Below are positions 19,287 to 29,094 of a DNA stretch of 64,000 nucleotides, piece after piece; positions within the stretch are counted from its first letter, which is position 1; every line of letters starts with the position of its first letter. Under the pieces are notes generated by a model. It saw only the letters and a program-made list of their open reading frames with translations. It was not told where the DNA came from and made no database searches. Source of the DNA: JAMXLO01 sp963812475 (GTDB taxonomy: Bacteria > Pseudomonadota > Alphaproteobacteria > Acetobacterales > Acetobacteraceae); NCBI GenBank assembly GCA_963812475.1, contig CAWEVI010000054.1:1-64000 (forward strand). The letters run 5' to 3'. A program made the position numbers and the translations under genes.

Positions 19287-20315
19287 TCATACCGGCAACC
19301 GCCGTGGGTCGAACGCATCGCGCACCGCCTCGCCGACGAAGATCAGCAACGTCAGCACCCCGCCCAGCACGAAGAATGCCGTGAACCCCAGCCACGGCGC
19401 CTGAAGGTTGTTCTTGCCCTGCGCCACCAGTTCGCCAAGCGACGGCGACCCAGGCGGCAAACCAAACCCGAGAAAATCCAGGCTCGCCAGGATCGTCACC
19501 GAGCCCGACAGGGTGAACGGCAGGAAGGTCAGCGTTGCGACCATGGCATTGGGCAGGATGTGCCGCCACATCACCGCGATGTCCGCGACGCCGAGTGCCT
19601 TCGCCGCTCGGACATAGTCCAGATTGCGGCCGCGCAGGAATTCGGCGCGCACCACGCCTGTCAGATTCATCCAGGAGAACAGCAGCAGGAATATCAGCAG
19701 CACCCAGAACCCTGGCGTGATGATGCTGCCGAGAATGATCAGCAGATAGAGCTGCGGCATGCCGTTCCAGATCTCGATGAAGCGCTGGAACAGAAGATCG
19801 GTCGCGCCGCCGTAATACCCCTGCACCGCGCCGGCGGCGATGCCCACGGCGGACGAGACGATCGTCAGCACGAAGCCGAACAGCACCGACAGCCGGAAGC
19901 CGTAGATCACCCGCGCCAGCACGTCGCGTGCCTGATCGTCCGTGCCCAACGGGTTGCTTCTCGTCGGCGGCGACGGCGCCGGGCTCGGCAGGTTCTTGAC
20001 AATGGTGCCGAAGCTGTACGGCACGGCGGGCCAGATCATCCAGCCATGCGCGTTGATCGCCTGCTGCACCTCGGGGTCGGTGTAGTCGGCCTCGGTCGGC
20101 AGGAAGTCGGGTCCGAAGGTGTCCTCGCTGTAGTCCTGCAACACCGGCACATACCAGTGGCCGTCGAAGCGGATCAGCAGTGGCCGGTTGTTGGCGATGA
20201 ATTCGGCGAACAGGCTTGTTCCGAACAGGACTGCGAATAGCCAGAACGACCAATAGCCGCGCCGGTTCTGCCGAAAGATCGCGAGCCGGCGGCGCGTGAT
20301 GGGGGTGAGCTTCAA
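19287..20315 (-). CDS. yejE: YejE, Yej peptide ABC transporter permease
   Basis: A 342-residue inner-membrane permease with an N-terminal membrane segment (S-F-W-L-F-A-V-L-F), a large periplasmic loop with N-N-R-P-L-L-I-R-F-D-G and Y-T-D-P-E-V, and five further segments with the E-A-A-like loop A-K-A-L-G-V-A-D. TTG at 20315 is the likely start: it overlaps the yejB stop (TTGA), and upstream in-frame codons lie within yejB. It pairs with YejB and the YejF ATPase. Its G-L-P-P-G-S-P-S-L-G-E-L block is typical of YejE. Confidence 0.93.
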   Translation of the reverse strand: MKLTPITRRRLAIFRQNRRGYWSFWLFAVLFGTSLFAEFIANNRPLLIRFDGHWYVPVLQDYSEDTFGPDFLPTEADYTDPEVQQAINAHGWMIWPAVPYSFGTIVKNLPSPAPSPPTRSNPLGTDDQARDVLARVIYGFRLSVLFGFVLTIVSSAVGIAAGAVQGYYGGATDLLFQRFIEIWNGMPQLYLLIILGSIITPGFWVLLIFLLLFSWMNLTGVVRAEFLRGRNLDYVRAAKALGVADIAVMWRHILPNAMVATLTFLPFTLSGSVTILASLDFLGFGLPPGSPSLGELVAQGKNNLQAPWLGFTAFFVLGGVLTLLIFVGEAVRDAFDPRRLPV

Positions 20316-21379
20316 CCCCGCGCCTCGAAGTCGATGCGCGGATCGACCACCGTGTAAAGTGTGTCGCCGATGATCTGCATCAGCAGGCCGAGCAGCGTGA
20401 ACATGTAGAGCGTACCGAACATCACCGGGTAGTCGCGTTGGATCGCCGATTGGAAGCCCAGCAGGCCGATTCCGTCGAGCGAGAAGACGATCTCCACCAG
20501 CAGCGCGGAGGTGAACAGGATGCCGATGAATGCCTGCGGAAAGCCGGCGACGATCAGCAGCATGGCGTTGCGGAACACATGGCCGTACAGCACGCGGTTC
20601 TCGCCGGCACCCTTGGCGCGCGCGGTCACGGTGTACTGCTTGCGGATCTCCTCGAGAAAGCAGTTCTTGGTCAGCATGGTCAGCGAGGCAAAACCGCTTG
20701 CCACCACCGCGATGGTCGGCAGCACCATGTGCCAGGCGTAGTCGGCGACGCGTGCCGGCCAGCTCCAGTTGACGGCGCCCTCGCTGGTGAGGCCACGCAA
20801 CGGGAACCACTGGAAGAAGCTGCCGCCGGCGAACAGCACCACCAGCAAAATGGCGAACAGAAAGCTCGGTACGGCATAGCCGACCAGGACGACGGCGCTG
20901 GACGCGAGATCGAAGCGGCTGCCGTCGCGCACCGCCTTGGCGATGCCGAGCGGGATGGACACGACGTACACCAAAAGCGTGGACCACAGCCCGAGCGAGA
21001 TCGACACCGGCATCTTCTGCAACACGAGTTGCAGCACTGTCTGGTCGCGGAAGAAGCTGCGGCCGAAGTCGAAGCGCAGATAACCGCCGAGCATGTCGGC
21101 AAAGCGCGTCAGCGGCGGCTTGTCGAAGCCGAACATCTTCTTGATGTCATCGACGATGTGCGGATCGAGGCCCCGCGCGCCACGATAGGTGCCGGCGCCG
21201 CCGAATTCCGACGTGGCGGCGCCCAGGCGGGACGACAGGTCGCCCTTGCCGCGCAGTTCCGCGATCATCTGCTCCACCGGTCCGCCCGGTGCGAACTGGA
21301 TCACCGCGAAGTTGATGGCGATGATGCCGAACAGGGTGGGGATCACAAGCAGCAGGCGGCGGAGCAGGTAACCGGTCAT
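20312..21379 (-). CDS. yejB: YejB, Yej peptide ABC transporter permease
   Basis: A 355-residue permease with six membrane segments. The N-terminal G-Y-L-L-R-R-L-L-L-V-I-P-T-L-F-G-I-I and the loop after it (Q-F-A-P-G-G-P-V-E-Q) are the YejB/DppB start; A-R-A-K-G-A-G-E-N-R-V-L is the EAA-type ATPase contact. The ATG at 21379 follows yejA by 28 bases. With YejE it forms the channel that takes up peptides and peptide antibiotics of microcin C type in enterics; the natural cargo here is unknown. Confidence 0.94.
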   Translation of the reverse strand: MTGYLLRRLLLVIPTLFGIIAINFAVIQFAPGGPVEQMIAELRGKGDLSSRLGAATSEFGGAGTYRGARGLDPHIVDDIKKMFGFDKPPLTRFADMLGGYLRFDFGRSFFRDQTVLQLVLQKMPVSISLGLWSTLLVYVVSIPLGIAKAVRDGSRFDLASSAVVLVGYAVPSFLFAILLVVLFAGGSFFQWFPLRGLTSEGAVNWSWPARVADYAWHMVLPTIAVVASGFASLTMLTKNCFLEEIRKQYTVTARAKGAGENRVLYGHVFRNAMLLIVAGFPQAFIGILFTSALLVEIVFSLDGIGLLGFQSAIQRDYPVMFGTLYMFTLLGLLMQIIGDTLYTVVDPRIDFEARG

Positions 21380-21407
21380 CCAGGCGGGGTGTCCATCCGC
21401 CGCACCG

Positions 21408-23276
21408 TCACTGGCCCTTCGCCGCGTCGATCGCCGCGGCCTTTGCCGCATCGACCCACCAGGTGTCGAAGTTGAAACCGTCGCGGATCGGAAGGTCCGG
21501 GTGGCCGAAGCGGTCCCAGTAGGCGATGTGGAACGTCCGGCTGTCCCAGTTCGGCACCAGGTACCAGCGCCACAGCAACACCCGGTCCAACGCGTGCGCA
21601 GCGGTCTTCAACGTGTCCCGGTTCTGCGCGGTGATCATCTTTTCGACCAGCGCATCGGCCGCCGGATCGCAGATCCCCGGAACATTGAAGCTGCCCTGCG
21701 CCTTGCTCGCAGCGCAGGTGAAGTAGTCGCGCAGTTCGTTGCCCGGCACATCGCTCTGCGGATAGATCATCATGATCATGTCGAAGTCGAAGTCGTCGGT
21801 CAGGTGCTGGTACTGCGCCGGATCGACCGTGCGCACACGCGCGTCGATGCCGATCTTCTGCAGCAACTGCACATACGGCAGCGCCACGCGCTCCAATGAT
21901 GGTTCGTCGAGCAGGATGGTGAAGTTCATCGGCTCGCCGTTCGCATCCACCAGCTTGCGCTCCTTCACCGACCAGCCGGCCTGCTGCAGCAGATCGAGAG
22001 CGTGGCGCAATTGCTCGCGGTTGTTGCCCGATCCGTCCGTCACCGGCAGCCGGAACGGCTCGGTGAACAAAGCGGGCGGCAATTCCTTGCGATACGGCTC
22101 CAGCAGTTTCAATTCATCGCCCTGCGGGATGCCGGATGATGCGAGATCGCTGTTGCTGAAATAGCTCTGCGTGCGCGTATAGGTCCCATAGAACAGGTTC
22201 TTGTTCGCCCACTCGAAATCGAACACCTCGGCCATCGCCTGGCGCACCAGGGGATTGGCGAACACCGCACGCCGCGTGTTCATCGCATAGCCCTGCATCC
22301 CGGTCGGCAGGTGGTGGGTGAAATCCTGCTTCTTCACCAGCCCGCGCGCGACGGCCGGGAAATCGTAGGCCGTCGCCCAGTTCTTCGAGATGTTCTCGCT
22401 GCGCAGATCGATCTGACCGGCCTTGAACGCCTCCATCGCCACCGTCGAATCGCGGAAATACTCGATGCGCACGCGATCGAAGTTGTTGGTCCCCTTGCCG
22501 GTCGGCATATCCGCCGCCCACCAATCGGTGCGCCGTTCGTACGTCACGCTGCGGCCAAGTTCGAAGCTCGCGATACGATACGGTCCGGAGCCGATCGGCG
22601 GGTCGGTCAGCGGCCGGGTGAAGTCGCGGCCGTCGAAGAAGTGCTTCGGCAGCACCGGCAGGCCACCCAGGATCAGCGGCAGCTCACGGTTTTCGTTCGA
22701 GGTGAAGTGGAACACGACGCGGCGCGGGCTTTCTACCGCCACGTCCTTCACGTCCGCCATCTGGATGCGGAAGCTCGGGCGGCCCTGTTCCAGCAGCGTG
22801 CGATAGGTCCACGCCACATCCTCTGCGGTCACCGGCGTGCCGTCGGAGAACCTTGCCTCCGGGCGCAGTTCGAACGCGACCCACATCTTGTCGGCCGGCT
22901 GCTCGATGGTCTGCGCCAGATGGCCGTAGCCCGACGCCATCTCGTCGGCCGAGGCGGTCAGCAGGCTCTCCCAGACGTGGCCTACGCTGGCGCCGGAGCC
23001 CGAGCCGCCAGGCAGCACGACCCATGGACTGACCAGCCCCTGGGTCGCGGTGCCGCGCAGGATGAACGGATTGAAGCTGTCGTAAGTGCCGATCGATGCC
23101 AGGGTGACGTCGCCACCCTTGGGCGCGTTCGGATCGACGTAGGGGAAATACGGGAAGTCGGGCGGCAGGGCAGGCTTCGCCAGCACCGCGATTGCATTGC
23201 TGCGAGTGACCGGCTCATCCGCCAGAGCGGTCGTGGCGGAGAGGGCGAGCAGAAGCAGGAGGATCATGGCGCGCAT
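21408..23276 (-). CDS. yejA: YejA, periplasmic peptide-binding protein
   Basis: A 622-residue family 5 solute-binding protein. The start at 23276 gives a signal peptide (I-L-L-L-L-L-A-L-S-A-T-T-A-L-A); a longer open frame upstream carries no conserved sequence. Characteristic pieces are Y-V-D-P-N-A-P-K-G-G-D-V, F-N-P-F-I-L-R-G and D-W-W-A-A-D, which define the YejA branch. The first gene of yejABE-yejF-phnC, it would deliver peptides to YejBE. Its length is normal for YejA, with no disruption seen. Confidence 0.93.
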   Translation of the reverse strand: MRAMILLLLLALSATTALADEPVTRSNAIAVLAKPALPPDFPYFPYVDPNAPKGGDVTLASIGTYDSFNPFILRGTATQGLVSPWVVLPGGSGSGASVGHVWESLLTASADEMASGYGHLAQTIEQPADKMWVAFELRPEARFSDGTPVTAEDVAWTYRTLLEQGRPSFRIQMADVKDVAVESPRRVVFHFTSNENRELPLILGGLPVLPKHFFDGRDFTRPLTDPPIGSGPYRIASFELGRSVTYERRTDWWAADMPTGKGTNNFDRVRIEYFRDSTVAMEAFKAGQIDLRSENISKNWATAYDFPAVARGLVKKQDFTHHLPTGMQGYAMNTRRAVFANPLVRQAMAEVFDFEWANKNLFYGTYTRTQSYFSNSDLASSGIPQGDELKLLEPYRKELPPALFTEPFRLPVTDGSGNNREQLRHALDLLQQAGWSVKERKLVDANGEPMNFTILLDEPSLERVALPYVQLLQKIGIDARVRTVDPAQYQHLTDDFDFDMIMMIYPQSDVPGNELRDYFTCAASKAQGSFNVPGICDPAADALVEKMITAQNRDTLKTAAHALDRVLLWRWYLVPNWDSRTFHIAYWDRFGHPDLPIRDGFNFDTWWVDAAKAAAIDAAKGQ

Positions 23277-23364
23277 CGGCCAGCATGTGCCGTCAATCGG
23301 ACGGCCTGACAACTGAACACGCGGTAAGCCAGGGATTATTCCCGCGCGGCTGCCGGCCACGGGC

Positions 23365-24273
23365 TCAGGGCCTTGCCGCGACCGGAGACGGCGCCTTGGT
23401 CTGCTTCTCGCCTGGAAGCACGTCCACGCTCGCGGTGCGGCCGACCAGCAGGTGGACTCCCGGCGGCACGTGATCGATCGCGATCCGCACCGGCACGCGC
23501 TGCGCCAGGCGCACCCAGCTGAAGGTCGGGATGATGTTGGCCAGCAGATCGTTGCTGGCCTGGCGTTCGCGGTCGGCAATGCCGCCGGCGATGCTCTGCA
23601 CATGACCTTCGATGAGTTGGCTTTCGCCCATCAGGCGCACCCGCGCGCGATCGCCGACCTGGATCTGCGGCAGCTTGGTCTCCTCGAAGTAGCCTTCGAC
23701 GTAGATGCTGTCGCTGTCGATCAGCGCGAATACCGGCGAGCCGGCGGTCACGTAGTCGCCGGGCCGCATGCTGAAGTTTGTGACAGCGCCGTCAACCGAT
23801 GCCTTCACCTGCGAACGGTCCAGGTTCAGCTGGGCCACGTTGCGATCGACGACCGCCTGCTGATAATCCGCGGAAAGCTCAACGGCCTTGGCATTGCTCT
23901 GCTGCTGCACCTCGACCGAGACCTCGAGGTTGTTCAGCTCGTGGTATCGATTGTATTCGCGCAATGCCTCCTGCGCGGCGGATTCCTTGCTCGTCACGAC
24001 CGCCGTCGCTTGCTGCAGGGCGTACTGAAACCGCACCGGATCGATGCGGAACATGACCTCACCCTTGCGCACCTGCTGGTTGTCGCGCACCAGCACCTCG
24101 CTGACGAGGCCCGACACGTCCGGCGCAACCTTGACCACATCCGCGCGCACGGTGCCGTCGCGGGTCCACGGCGCCTCCATGTAATAGATCCAGACCTGCC
24201 AGCCGACGACGGCAGCGACGGCTGTGGTGACCAGCGTGACGGCAAGCCGTCCGGTGAGCGACGCAAGGTTCAC
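23365..24273 (-). CDS. HlyD-family periplasmic adaptor (AaeA-like)
   Basis: A 302-residue membrane-fusion protein. The GTG at 24273 overlaps the stop of the DUF1656 gene (GTGA). It has an N-terminal membrane anchor (L-A-V-T-L-V-T-T-A-V-A-A-V-V-G-W), the lipoyl half-motif D-V-V-K-V-A-P-D-V-S-G-L-V, then a coiled-coil hairpin and a beta-barrel with V-G-D-R-A-R-V-R. With the FUSC and DUF1656 genes upstream it matches the aaeXAB-type aromatic carboxylic acid efflux arrangement. No outer membrane channel gene accompanies it. Confidence 0.88.
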   Translation of the reverse strand: MNLASLTGRLAVTLVTTAVAAVVGWQVWIYYMEAPWTRDGTVRADVVKVAPDVSGLVSEVLVRDNQQVRKGEVMFRIDPVRFQYALQQATAVVTSKESAAQEALREYNRYHELNNLEVSVEVQQQSNAKAVELSADYQQAVVDRNVAQLNLDRSQVKASVDGAVTNFSMRPGDYVTAGSPVFALIDSDSIYVEGYFEETKLPQIQVGDRARVRLMGESQLIEGHVQSIAGGIADRERQASNDLLANIIPTFSWVRLAQRVPVRIAIDHVPPGVHLLVGRTASVDVLPGEKQTKAPSPVAARP

Positions 24274-24482
24274 AACGCAAGCCACCGGGCCTGGAACACA
24301 ACGACCCCGCCTACGACAATGATCAGCAGCGCCAGGTCGAACAGTGGCCGGTGCCAGACGAAGCGATAGAAGCCGAGCCAGCCGAGCACGCGGCGCACCA
24401 GGGCGGACAGCACCATCGCCGCGACGATCCACAGCAACATTGGCGCGACCAGAAGTCCGTAGACGTCAGCCTCGCTGATCAT
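24270..24482 (-). CDS. DUF1656 (AaeX-like) small membrane protein
   Basis: A 70-residue protein with two predicted membrane segments (around 8-28 and 48-63) and the family's starting motif E-A-D-V-Y-G-L-L-V-A-P. It overlaps FUSC and the HlyD gene by 4 bases on each side, so the three genes must be translated together. AaeX-like proteins accompany FUSC efflux pumps; their precise role is not established. Confidence 0.9.
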   Translation of the reverse strand: MISEADVYGLLVAPMLLWIVAAMVLSALVRRVLGWLGFYRFVWHRPLFDLALLIIVVGGVVVFQARWLAL

Positions 24483-26531
24483 GCCGGCGTGCCCTCCTGG
24501 ACGGCCGCGCGGGACGATACCGGGGCCGGTCGGTACGGCGGCGCGTTGGGAAACAGGTTGTGGCGGATTCCCACCAGCTCCAGCAATAGCTGGCCGATAC
24601 GCGGGCTGGAAGCCGACGTGACGGCGACGAGGGCACGATCGATGCCGCGGCGTAATGCGTCATCCGGCGCGCCCGGTGCGCGTTCAAGGAAATGGCCGGC
24701 GATCTCATGGAGCGTGCTGTCCACCGTGCTGCGCGCATCGGCTGGAAGGTCCGCGCTGTCCTGCTGAAGGTTCACGACGTTCAGCCCTGTGCGCAGTTCG
24801 ATCAGGGCGTCGGTCATGACCTCGTCGGCATGCGGCGCCGAGGCGGCGAGGCGCGGCACCAGTTCGCACAGCCGATCGAGGGTCAGCGCGGTCAACGTCG
24901 CGCGATCGAGGGCGTTTCGCCGCAGAGCGGCGCGGGCAATGTCGCGGCGGTTGGCGCGCATCAAATGGCGTGCGCTCCAGACTGCGCCGACCGAGCGGAA
25001 GATGCGGGTCAGCGTGGCAGCGGCCCCCATGCCGACCACGATGGCGATCGCGTTGTTCACGTAGGTTGCGAAATCGGCATTGTAAACGCTGGAAAGCGTA
25101 AGCATTGCCGCGACATTCACGGCGATGGCCATCCCGAGGAAGCTCGTCGCCGGCATGGCGATCAGTACCCCAAAAAGCAGGAAAAGCGGCGAAAATGCCA
25201 GGGCCAGCATGTCGAAGGAAGTCACCTGCGGCAGGATGACGAACAGATAGACCGCTCCGATCACCGCCGAGATCAGGACGTAACGCAAGAATTGCAGGAT
25301 CGCGGGCGCGGGATCGTCCTGGGCGGCAAAGAAGCTGCATCCCACCGCGGTAAAGGTGGCCGCGCCGCCACCTTGCGGCCACGCCGTGACGATCCAGAAG
25401 GCGCACACAAGACCGGTGGCCAGTGCGGCAGAGATTGCCGAGAGCAGCGCCATCGCGTGATCGCGGTACCGCGTCGCGTCGGGAGCGATGCCACGCGGCA
25501 GTGCGAGCGCGGGGAGCTCCGGACTGCCCGCGGCAACCTGGAGGCGCAGCGCCCGCACATCATGAACGATGTCAACCAGATCCCGCAGCCGCATTAGCAG
25601 CGCGGTCAACTGGATTGCATCCCAGCCGGATGTCGGCCCGATTGCGGGCTCCTCACGCTGGATCTCGGCGTGCAGCCGCGCCGCCTCCGCCTGCGGCGCA
25701 TCGTCGCCGGCCGCAATCCAGGACGCGAGCCGCTCGATGAGCGCCTGCGCCGCGGCGGGCACTCCACCGAGGGTGCGGAGCGTGGCGATGCGATCGGCGA
25801 CAGCGCTCAGCACCGGAAACAGCAGCAGGATGCGACGCTCGAGCACCTCCATCGGCCGGACCGCCGATTGCAGATTGGAGGTGTCGTAGGCGAGATGGCT
25901 GGTCAGCAAGCGGATCTCCACCGCATCGGCCGCAAGCGACCGGCGCATGGCGCCGGCCGCGCCGTCGTCCGTTCCGCCGCGCAGGGCGTTGAGGGACAGG
26001 CTCCGCGCCCGGCTGAACCAGTCGTCGATGCGCGCGAGAAGCGCCGGGCCGAGCGGGCGCGGAAACACGACGGCGCCGATCAGCGTCGTGCAGACGATCG
26101 CGAGCGTGGTCTCCTCGAGCCGCGCGAGCGCTATGTCGAAGATTTCCATGGGTGCATCGACGCATGGGAACCCGATGACGGGCGCGGTGAACCCGGCCAG
26201 CAGGAAGACGTAACTGCGCGGGGTGCGGTCGAGCAAGGCGAAGTAGATGCAGACGCCGACCCACAGCGAGAGTGCGGCGGTGAGCAGCCAGGGAACAGTG
26301 ACAAGGTTCGGCACCAGCGCGATGGCCGCGACCGCACCCAGGAGGGTTCCGGCAAACCGGAAGACCGATTTGGAGCGCATCGCGCCGGTGAGCGGCTGGG
26401 CGACGATATAGACCGTCATCATCGCCCAGTACAGGCCGGTCGAGGTTCAGGTAGAGGGCGATCCACAGCGCGATCATGGAGCTGGCGAAGGTCTTCGCCG
26501 AAAACACCCACTCACGCAGCCCAGGCAGCAT
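24479..26531 (-). pseudogene. FUSC family efflux membrane protein (AaeB-like), frame broken near the N-terminus
   Basis: The bulk (from about 26422 down) is an AaeB/FUSC transporter with two blocks of membrane segments and the conserved V-Y-I-V-A-Q-P-L-T-G-A-M-R-S-K stretch. The true N-terminus, with F-S-A-K-T-F-A-S-S-M-I-A-L-W-I-A-L-Y-L, lies in another frame starting at the ATG at 26531. Removing one base near 26432-26433 joins them as D-R-P-Y-W-A-M-M-T-V; the reconstructed protein is 683 residues and the locus is one base over a multiple of three. It would pump small aromatic or toxic acids with the HlyD partner. Real decay or sequence error is open. Confidence 0.82.
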
Positions 26532-26545
26532 CACGGCAAGGCGCT

Positions 26546-26680
26546 ACCCTCCCCCCCTTGCGGGGGGTTGGGGGGAGGGGAAAGCAGCGCACGGCTTCGT
26601 CTGGTATTGATCACACCACCTTGCATGTTGCCGATGGACCCCCTCCGCCCACTCCCTCCCGCAAGGGGAGGCGCAGTATT
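26546..26680. repeat. GC-rich intergenic inverted repeat (family B), copy 3
   Basis: The arms CCCTCCCCCCCTTGCGGGG near 26548 and CCCTCCCGCAAGGGGAGG near 26653 are inverted and flank an AT-richer centre. They fill the gap between hisN and the FUSC operon, where both genes run leftward. This looks like a stem-loop element rather than coding sequence. Confidence 0.6.
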
Positions 26681-26691
26681 CCACTACGGCG

Positions 26692-27477
26692 CTATCCGTT
26701 CAGCAACGCGACGATCTGCGGCAGCAGCGCCGGATCGCCGACCGACAGTACCCGCCCGTCGCCACCCGGCCGCAGTGCGTGGCCGGACCAGTCGGTGACC
26801 CGGCCGCCCGCGCCCTCGACCACCGGCACCAGCGCCGCCCAGTCCCACAGCTTCATGGTCGTCTCCGCAATCACGTCGATCTGGCCGAGCGCGAGCAGGC
26901 CATGGGCATAGCAGTCGCCGCCCCAGTAGTTGCGCCGCACCGCGCCGGCGAGCCGCTGCCAGCGCGGCTGGTCGGGACCCAGCATTTCGGGACTGGTGCA
27001 CGACAGTTCGGCATCCGCCAGCGAGGGACACAGCCGGCAGCCACCCTGTCCGCCATATGGTCCGCGGAATGTCGTGGCGCGGCCCACGACGCCGACCCAG
27101 CGCTCGCCGGTCACCGGCTGGTCGATCACCCCAAGCACCGGCGTGTCGCCGTCCAGCAATGCGATCAGGGTGCCGAAAGTTGGCCGGCCGGTGATGAAGG
27201 CGCGCGTGCCGTCGATCGGATCGAGCACCCAGCGGTGGCGCGCATCCGGTCGATCAAGCCCGAACTCCTCGCCGACGATGCCGTAATCCGGAAAGCGCTC
27301 CGACAGTACCGCGCGCATCGCCTGTTCGGCGCTGCGATCGGCGATCGTCACCGGGGAACGATCGGACTTGAGGTCCGCGGCGATGCCGGCCCGGAAGAAC
27401 GGCCGCACCACCGCGCCCGCGACATCGGCCGCCGCCACGGCCGCCTCGATCAGCCGGTCGGTTTCACTGGCCGGCAA
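26692..27477 (-). CDS. hisN: Histidinol-phosphatase (inositol monophosphatase family)
   Basis: A 261-residue Mg-dependent phosphatase. Metal-binding G-E-E-F-G and D-P-I-D-G-T-R-A-F-I are intact, as is the C-terminal W-D-W-A-A-L-V-P-V-V-E-G-A-G-G. The family includes HisN, which dephosphorylates histidinol phosphate in histidine synthesis; this branch is preferred over inositol monophosphatase because of G-T-R-A-F-I and F-G-T-L-I-A-L. The TTG at 27477 is the apparent start, 9 bases after the cytochrome stop; no better start is evident. Confidence 0.85.
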   Translation of the reverse strand: MPASETDRLIEAAVAAADVAGAVVRPFFRAGIAADLKSDRSPVTIADRSAEQAMRAVLSERFPDYGIVGEEFGLDRPDARHRWVLDPIDGTRAFITGRPTFGTLIALLDGDTPVLGVIDQPVTGERWVGVVGRATTFRGPYGGQGGCRLCPSLADAELSCTSPEMLGPDQPRWQRLAGAVRRNYWGGDCYAHGLLALGQIDVIAETTMKLWDWAALVPVVEGAGGRVTDWSGHALRPGGDGRVLSVGDPALLPQIVALLNG

Positions 27478-27486
27478 ACCGGGCCA

Positions 27487-28158
27487 TCACGGCTTGGGCG
27501 GCGCAGCTGGAGCGGCCGCCGGAGGGGATGCAGCGGCAGGAGCGTTGGGCTCGGCTGGCTTGGCGCTGGCAGCGGCCCCGGCGGGCGGCGCAGCCTGCTG
27601 CTGCGCTGCCTCGGGCGCCGGCAGCGGCTCCGGATTGTCCGACAGGCTGCGCAGATAGGCGATAACATCCGCCCGCTGCTTGTCGCTGGTGATCCCGGCG
27701 AATGTCATGCGCGTGCCGGGAGCATAGGCGCCCGGCTTGTAGAGCCACTCGTTCAGAGCGTCGTAGGTCCACGGCTGGCCCTTGAACTTCTGCATGGCGG
27801 GAGAATAGTTGAATCCGTCCTCATGGTCGTGCGGGGCGCCGACAATCCCATACAGGTTCGGACCCACCCCGGGCTTGCCGCCCTTGTCGAAGGTGTGACA
27901 GGCAACGCAGATGCGGTGGGCGAACTGATCGCCGGTCTTCGCGTCCGCACTTGCGAGCAAGGGTGCGATGGGCGCAGGTCCCGCCGGCTTGGCCTCGCCG
28001 CCCGCGGTCGGCGCGGTCGGGGCGGTCGCGATGTTCAATACCGGCTTGTCCGGCAGCAACTCGCGGACCAGGTTGTCGCCGATCAGTCCGGTCAGAAAGA
28101 AGGCGATGCCAGCCACCAGGACTGCGGCAATGCCCTTGTTGACTTCCAAGCTGTCCAT
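27487..28158 (-). CDS. Membrane-anchored class I cytochrome c (CycM/c552-like)
   Basis: A 223-residue cytochrome. The N-terminus is an uncleaved membrane anchor (A-A-V-L-V-A-G-I-A-F-F-L-T-G), followed by a Pro/Ala linker, a single haem domain with C-V-A-C-H (84-88) and an axial Met151 in G-T-R-M-T-F-A-G-I. A low-complexity Ala/Pro tail follows. Such proteins carry electrons from cytochrome bc1 to terminal oxidases. It is cotranscribed with hisN, an unusual but common alphaproteobacterial pairing. ATG 28158 fits the anchor. Confidence 0.9.
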   Translation of the reverse strand: MDSLEVNKGIAAVLVAGIAFFLTGLIGDNLVRELLPDKPVLNIATAPTAPTAGGEAKPAGPAPIAPLLASADAKTGDQFAHRICVACHTFDKGGKPGVGPNLYGIVGAPHDHEDGFNYSPAMQKFKGQPWTYDALNEWLYKPGAYAPGTRMTFAGITSDKQRADVIAYLRSLSDNPEPLPAPEAAQQQAAPPAGAAASAKPAEPNAPAAASPPAAAPAAPPKP

Positions 28159-28332
28159 GCGGCGTGACTTCCCGTGACTTCCCCTTGGGGGACCGACCAT
28201 ACGCGCAAGGAGAAGCTTCGGCCCGCCGTTGCACGTGGCCGTGCGCCTCCATAAGGTGCGCGCACCATAGGGAAACGATCTTTACCCATCAACCCACCCA
28301 ACCCGCTCAACCAACCGGCCTCCCGCGCACCC

Positions 28333-29094
28333 GTGAACCCAATCGTCGTCATACCGTCCCGCATGGCCTCCACTCGGCTGCCGGGCAAGCCGCTCGCCGA
28401 CATTCACGGCCGGCCGATGATCGTGCACGTGCTGGATCGGGCGCGCGAGGCGGAGATCGGGCCGGTCGCGGTGGCCTGCGGCGATGCAGAGATCGCCGAC
28501 GCCGTGCGCGCCAACGGCGGTATCGCGGTGCTGACCGATCCGACGCTGCCGCGCGGCTCGGACCGGGTACATGCGGCACTGGCGGTACTCGATCCGCAGG
28601 GAAGCCATGACGTTGTGGTGAACCTGCAGGGCGATCTGCCGAGCATCCCGCCGGTCTATCTGCGCACCGTGCTGACGCCCCTTGCCGACCCGGGGTTCGA
28701 TATCGCCACGCTGGTGGCGCCGATCGATACGGACGAGGAGGCGGCACTGCCGTCGGTGGTGAAGGCCGCGTGCGCGTTCGACCGCGGCCGCGCCGTGTCG
28801 CCGGCGCTGTATTTCTCCCGCGTGCCGATCCCGTGGGGCGGCGGACCGCGCTGGCACCATATCGGCATCTACGCCTTCCGCCGCGCGGCGCTGGCACGGT
28901 TCGTCTCGCTGCCTGAAGCGCCGCTGGAACGCCGGGAAAGCCTGGAACAGCTTCGGGCCCTGGAGGCTGGCATGCGCATCGCCTGCGCCCGCGTCGAACA
29001 TGCACCGTATGGGGTGGACACGCCGGCCGACCTGGAACGGGCGCGTCGCGACCTGGCGCCGAAGGGACAGGCGTCGAAGAGGCCACTGGCATGA
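28333..29094 (+). CDS. kdsB: 3-deoxy-manno-octulosonate cytidylyltransferase
   Basis: A 253-residue CMP-Kdo synthetase, which activates Kdo for LPS inner core. The N-terminal V-V-I-P-S-R-M-A-S-T-R-L-P-G-K-P-L, a P-R-G-S-D-R-V nucleotide loop and N-L-Q-G-D-L-P motif are present. It begins with GTG at 28333 and overlaps pheA by 4 bases (ATGA). The gene order kdsB-pheA is common in Alphaproteobacteria. Confidence 0.97.
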   Translation: MNPIVVIPSRMASTRLPGKPLADIHGRPMIVHVLDRAREAEIGPVAVACGDAEIADAVRANGGIAVLTDPTLPRGSDRVHAALAVLDPQGSHDVVVNLQGDLPSIPPVYLRTVLTPLADPGFDIATLVAPIDTDEEAALPSVVKAACAFDRGRAVSPALYFSRVPIPWGGGPRWHHIGIYAFRRAALARFVSLPEAPLERRESLEQLRALEAGMRIACARVEHAPYGVDTPADLERARRDLAPKGQASKRPLA

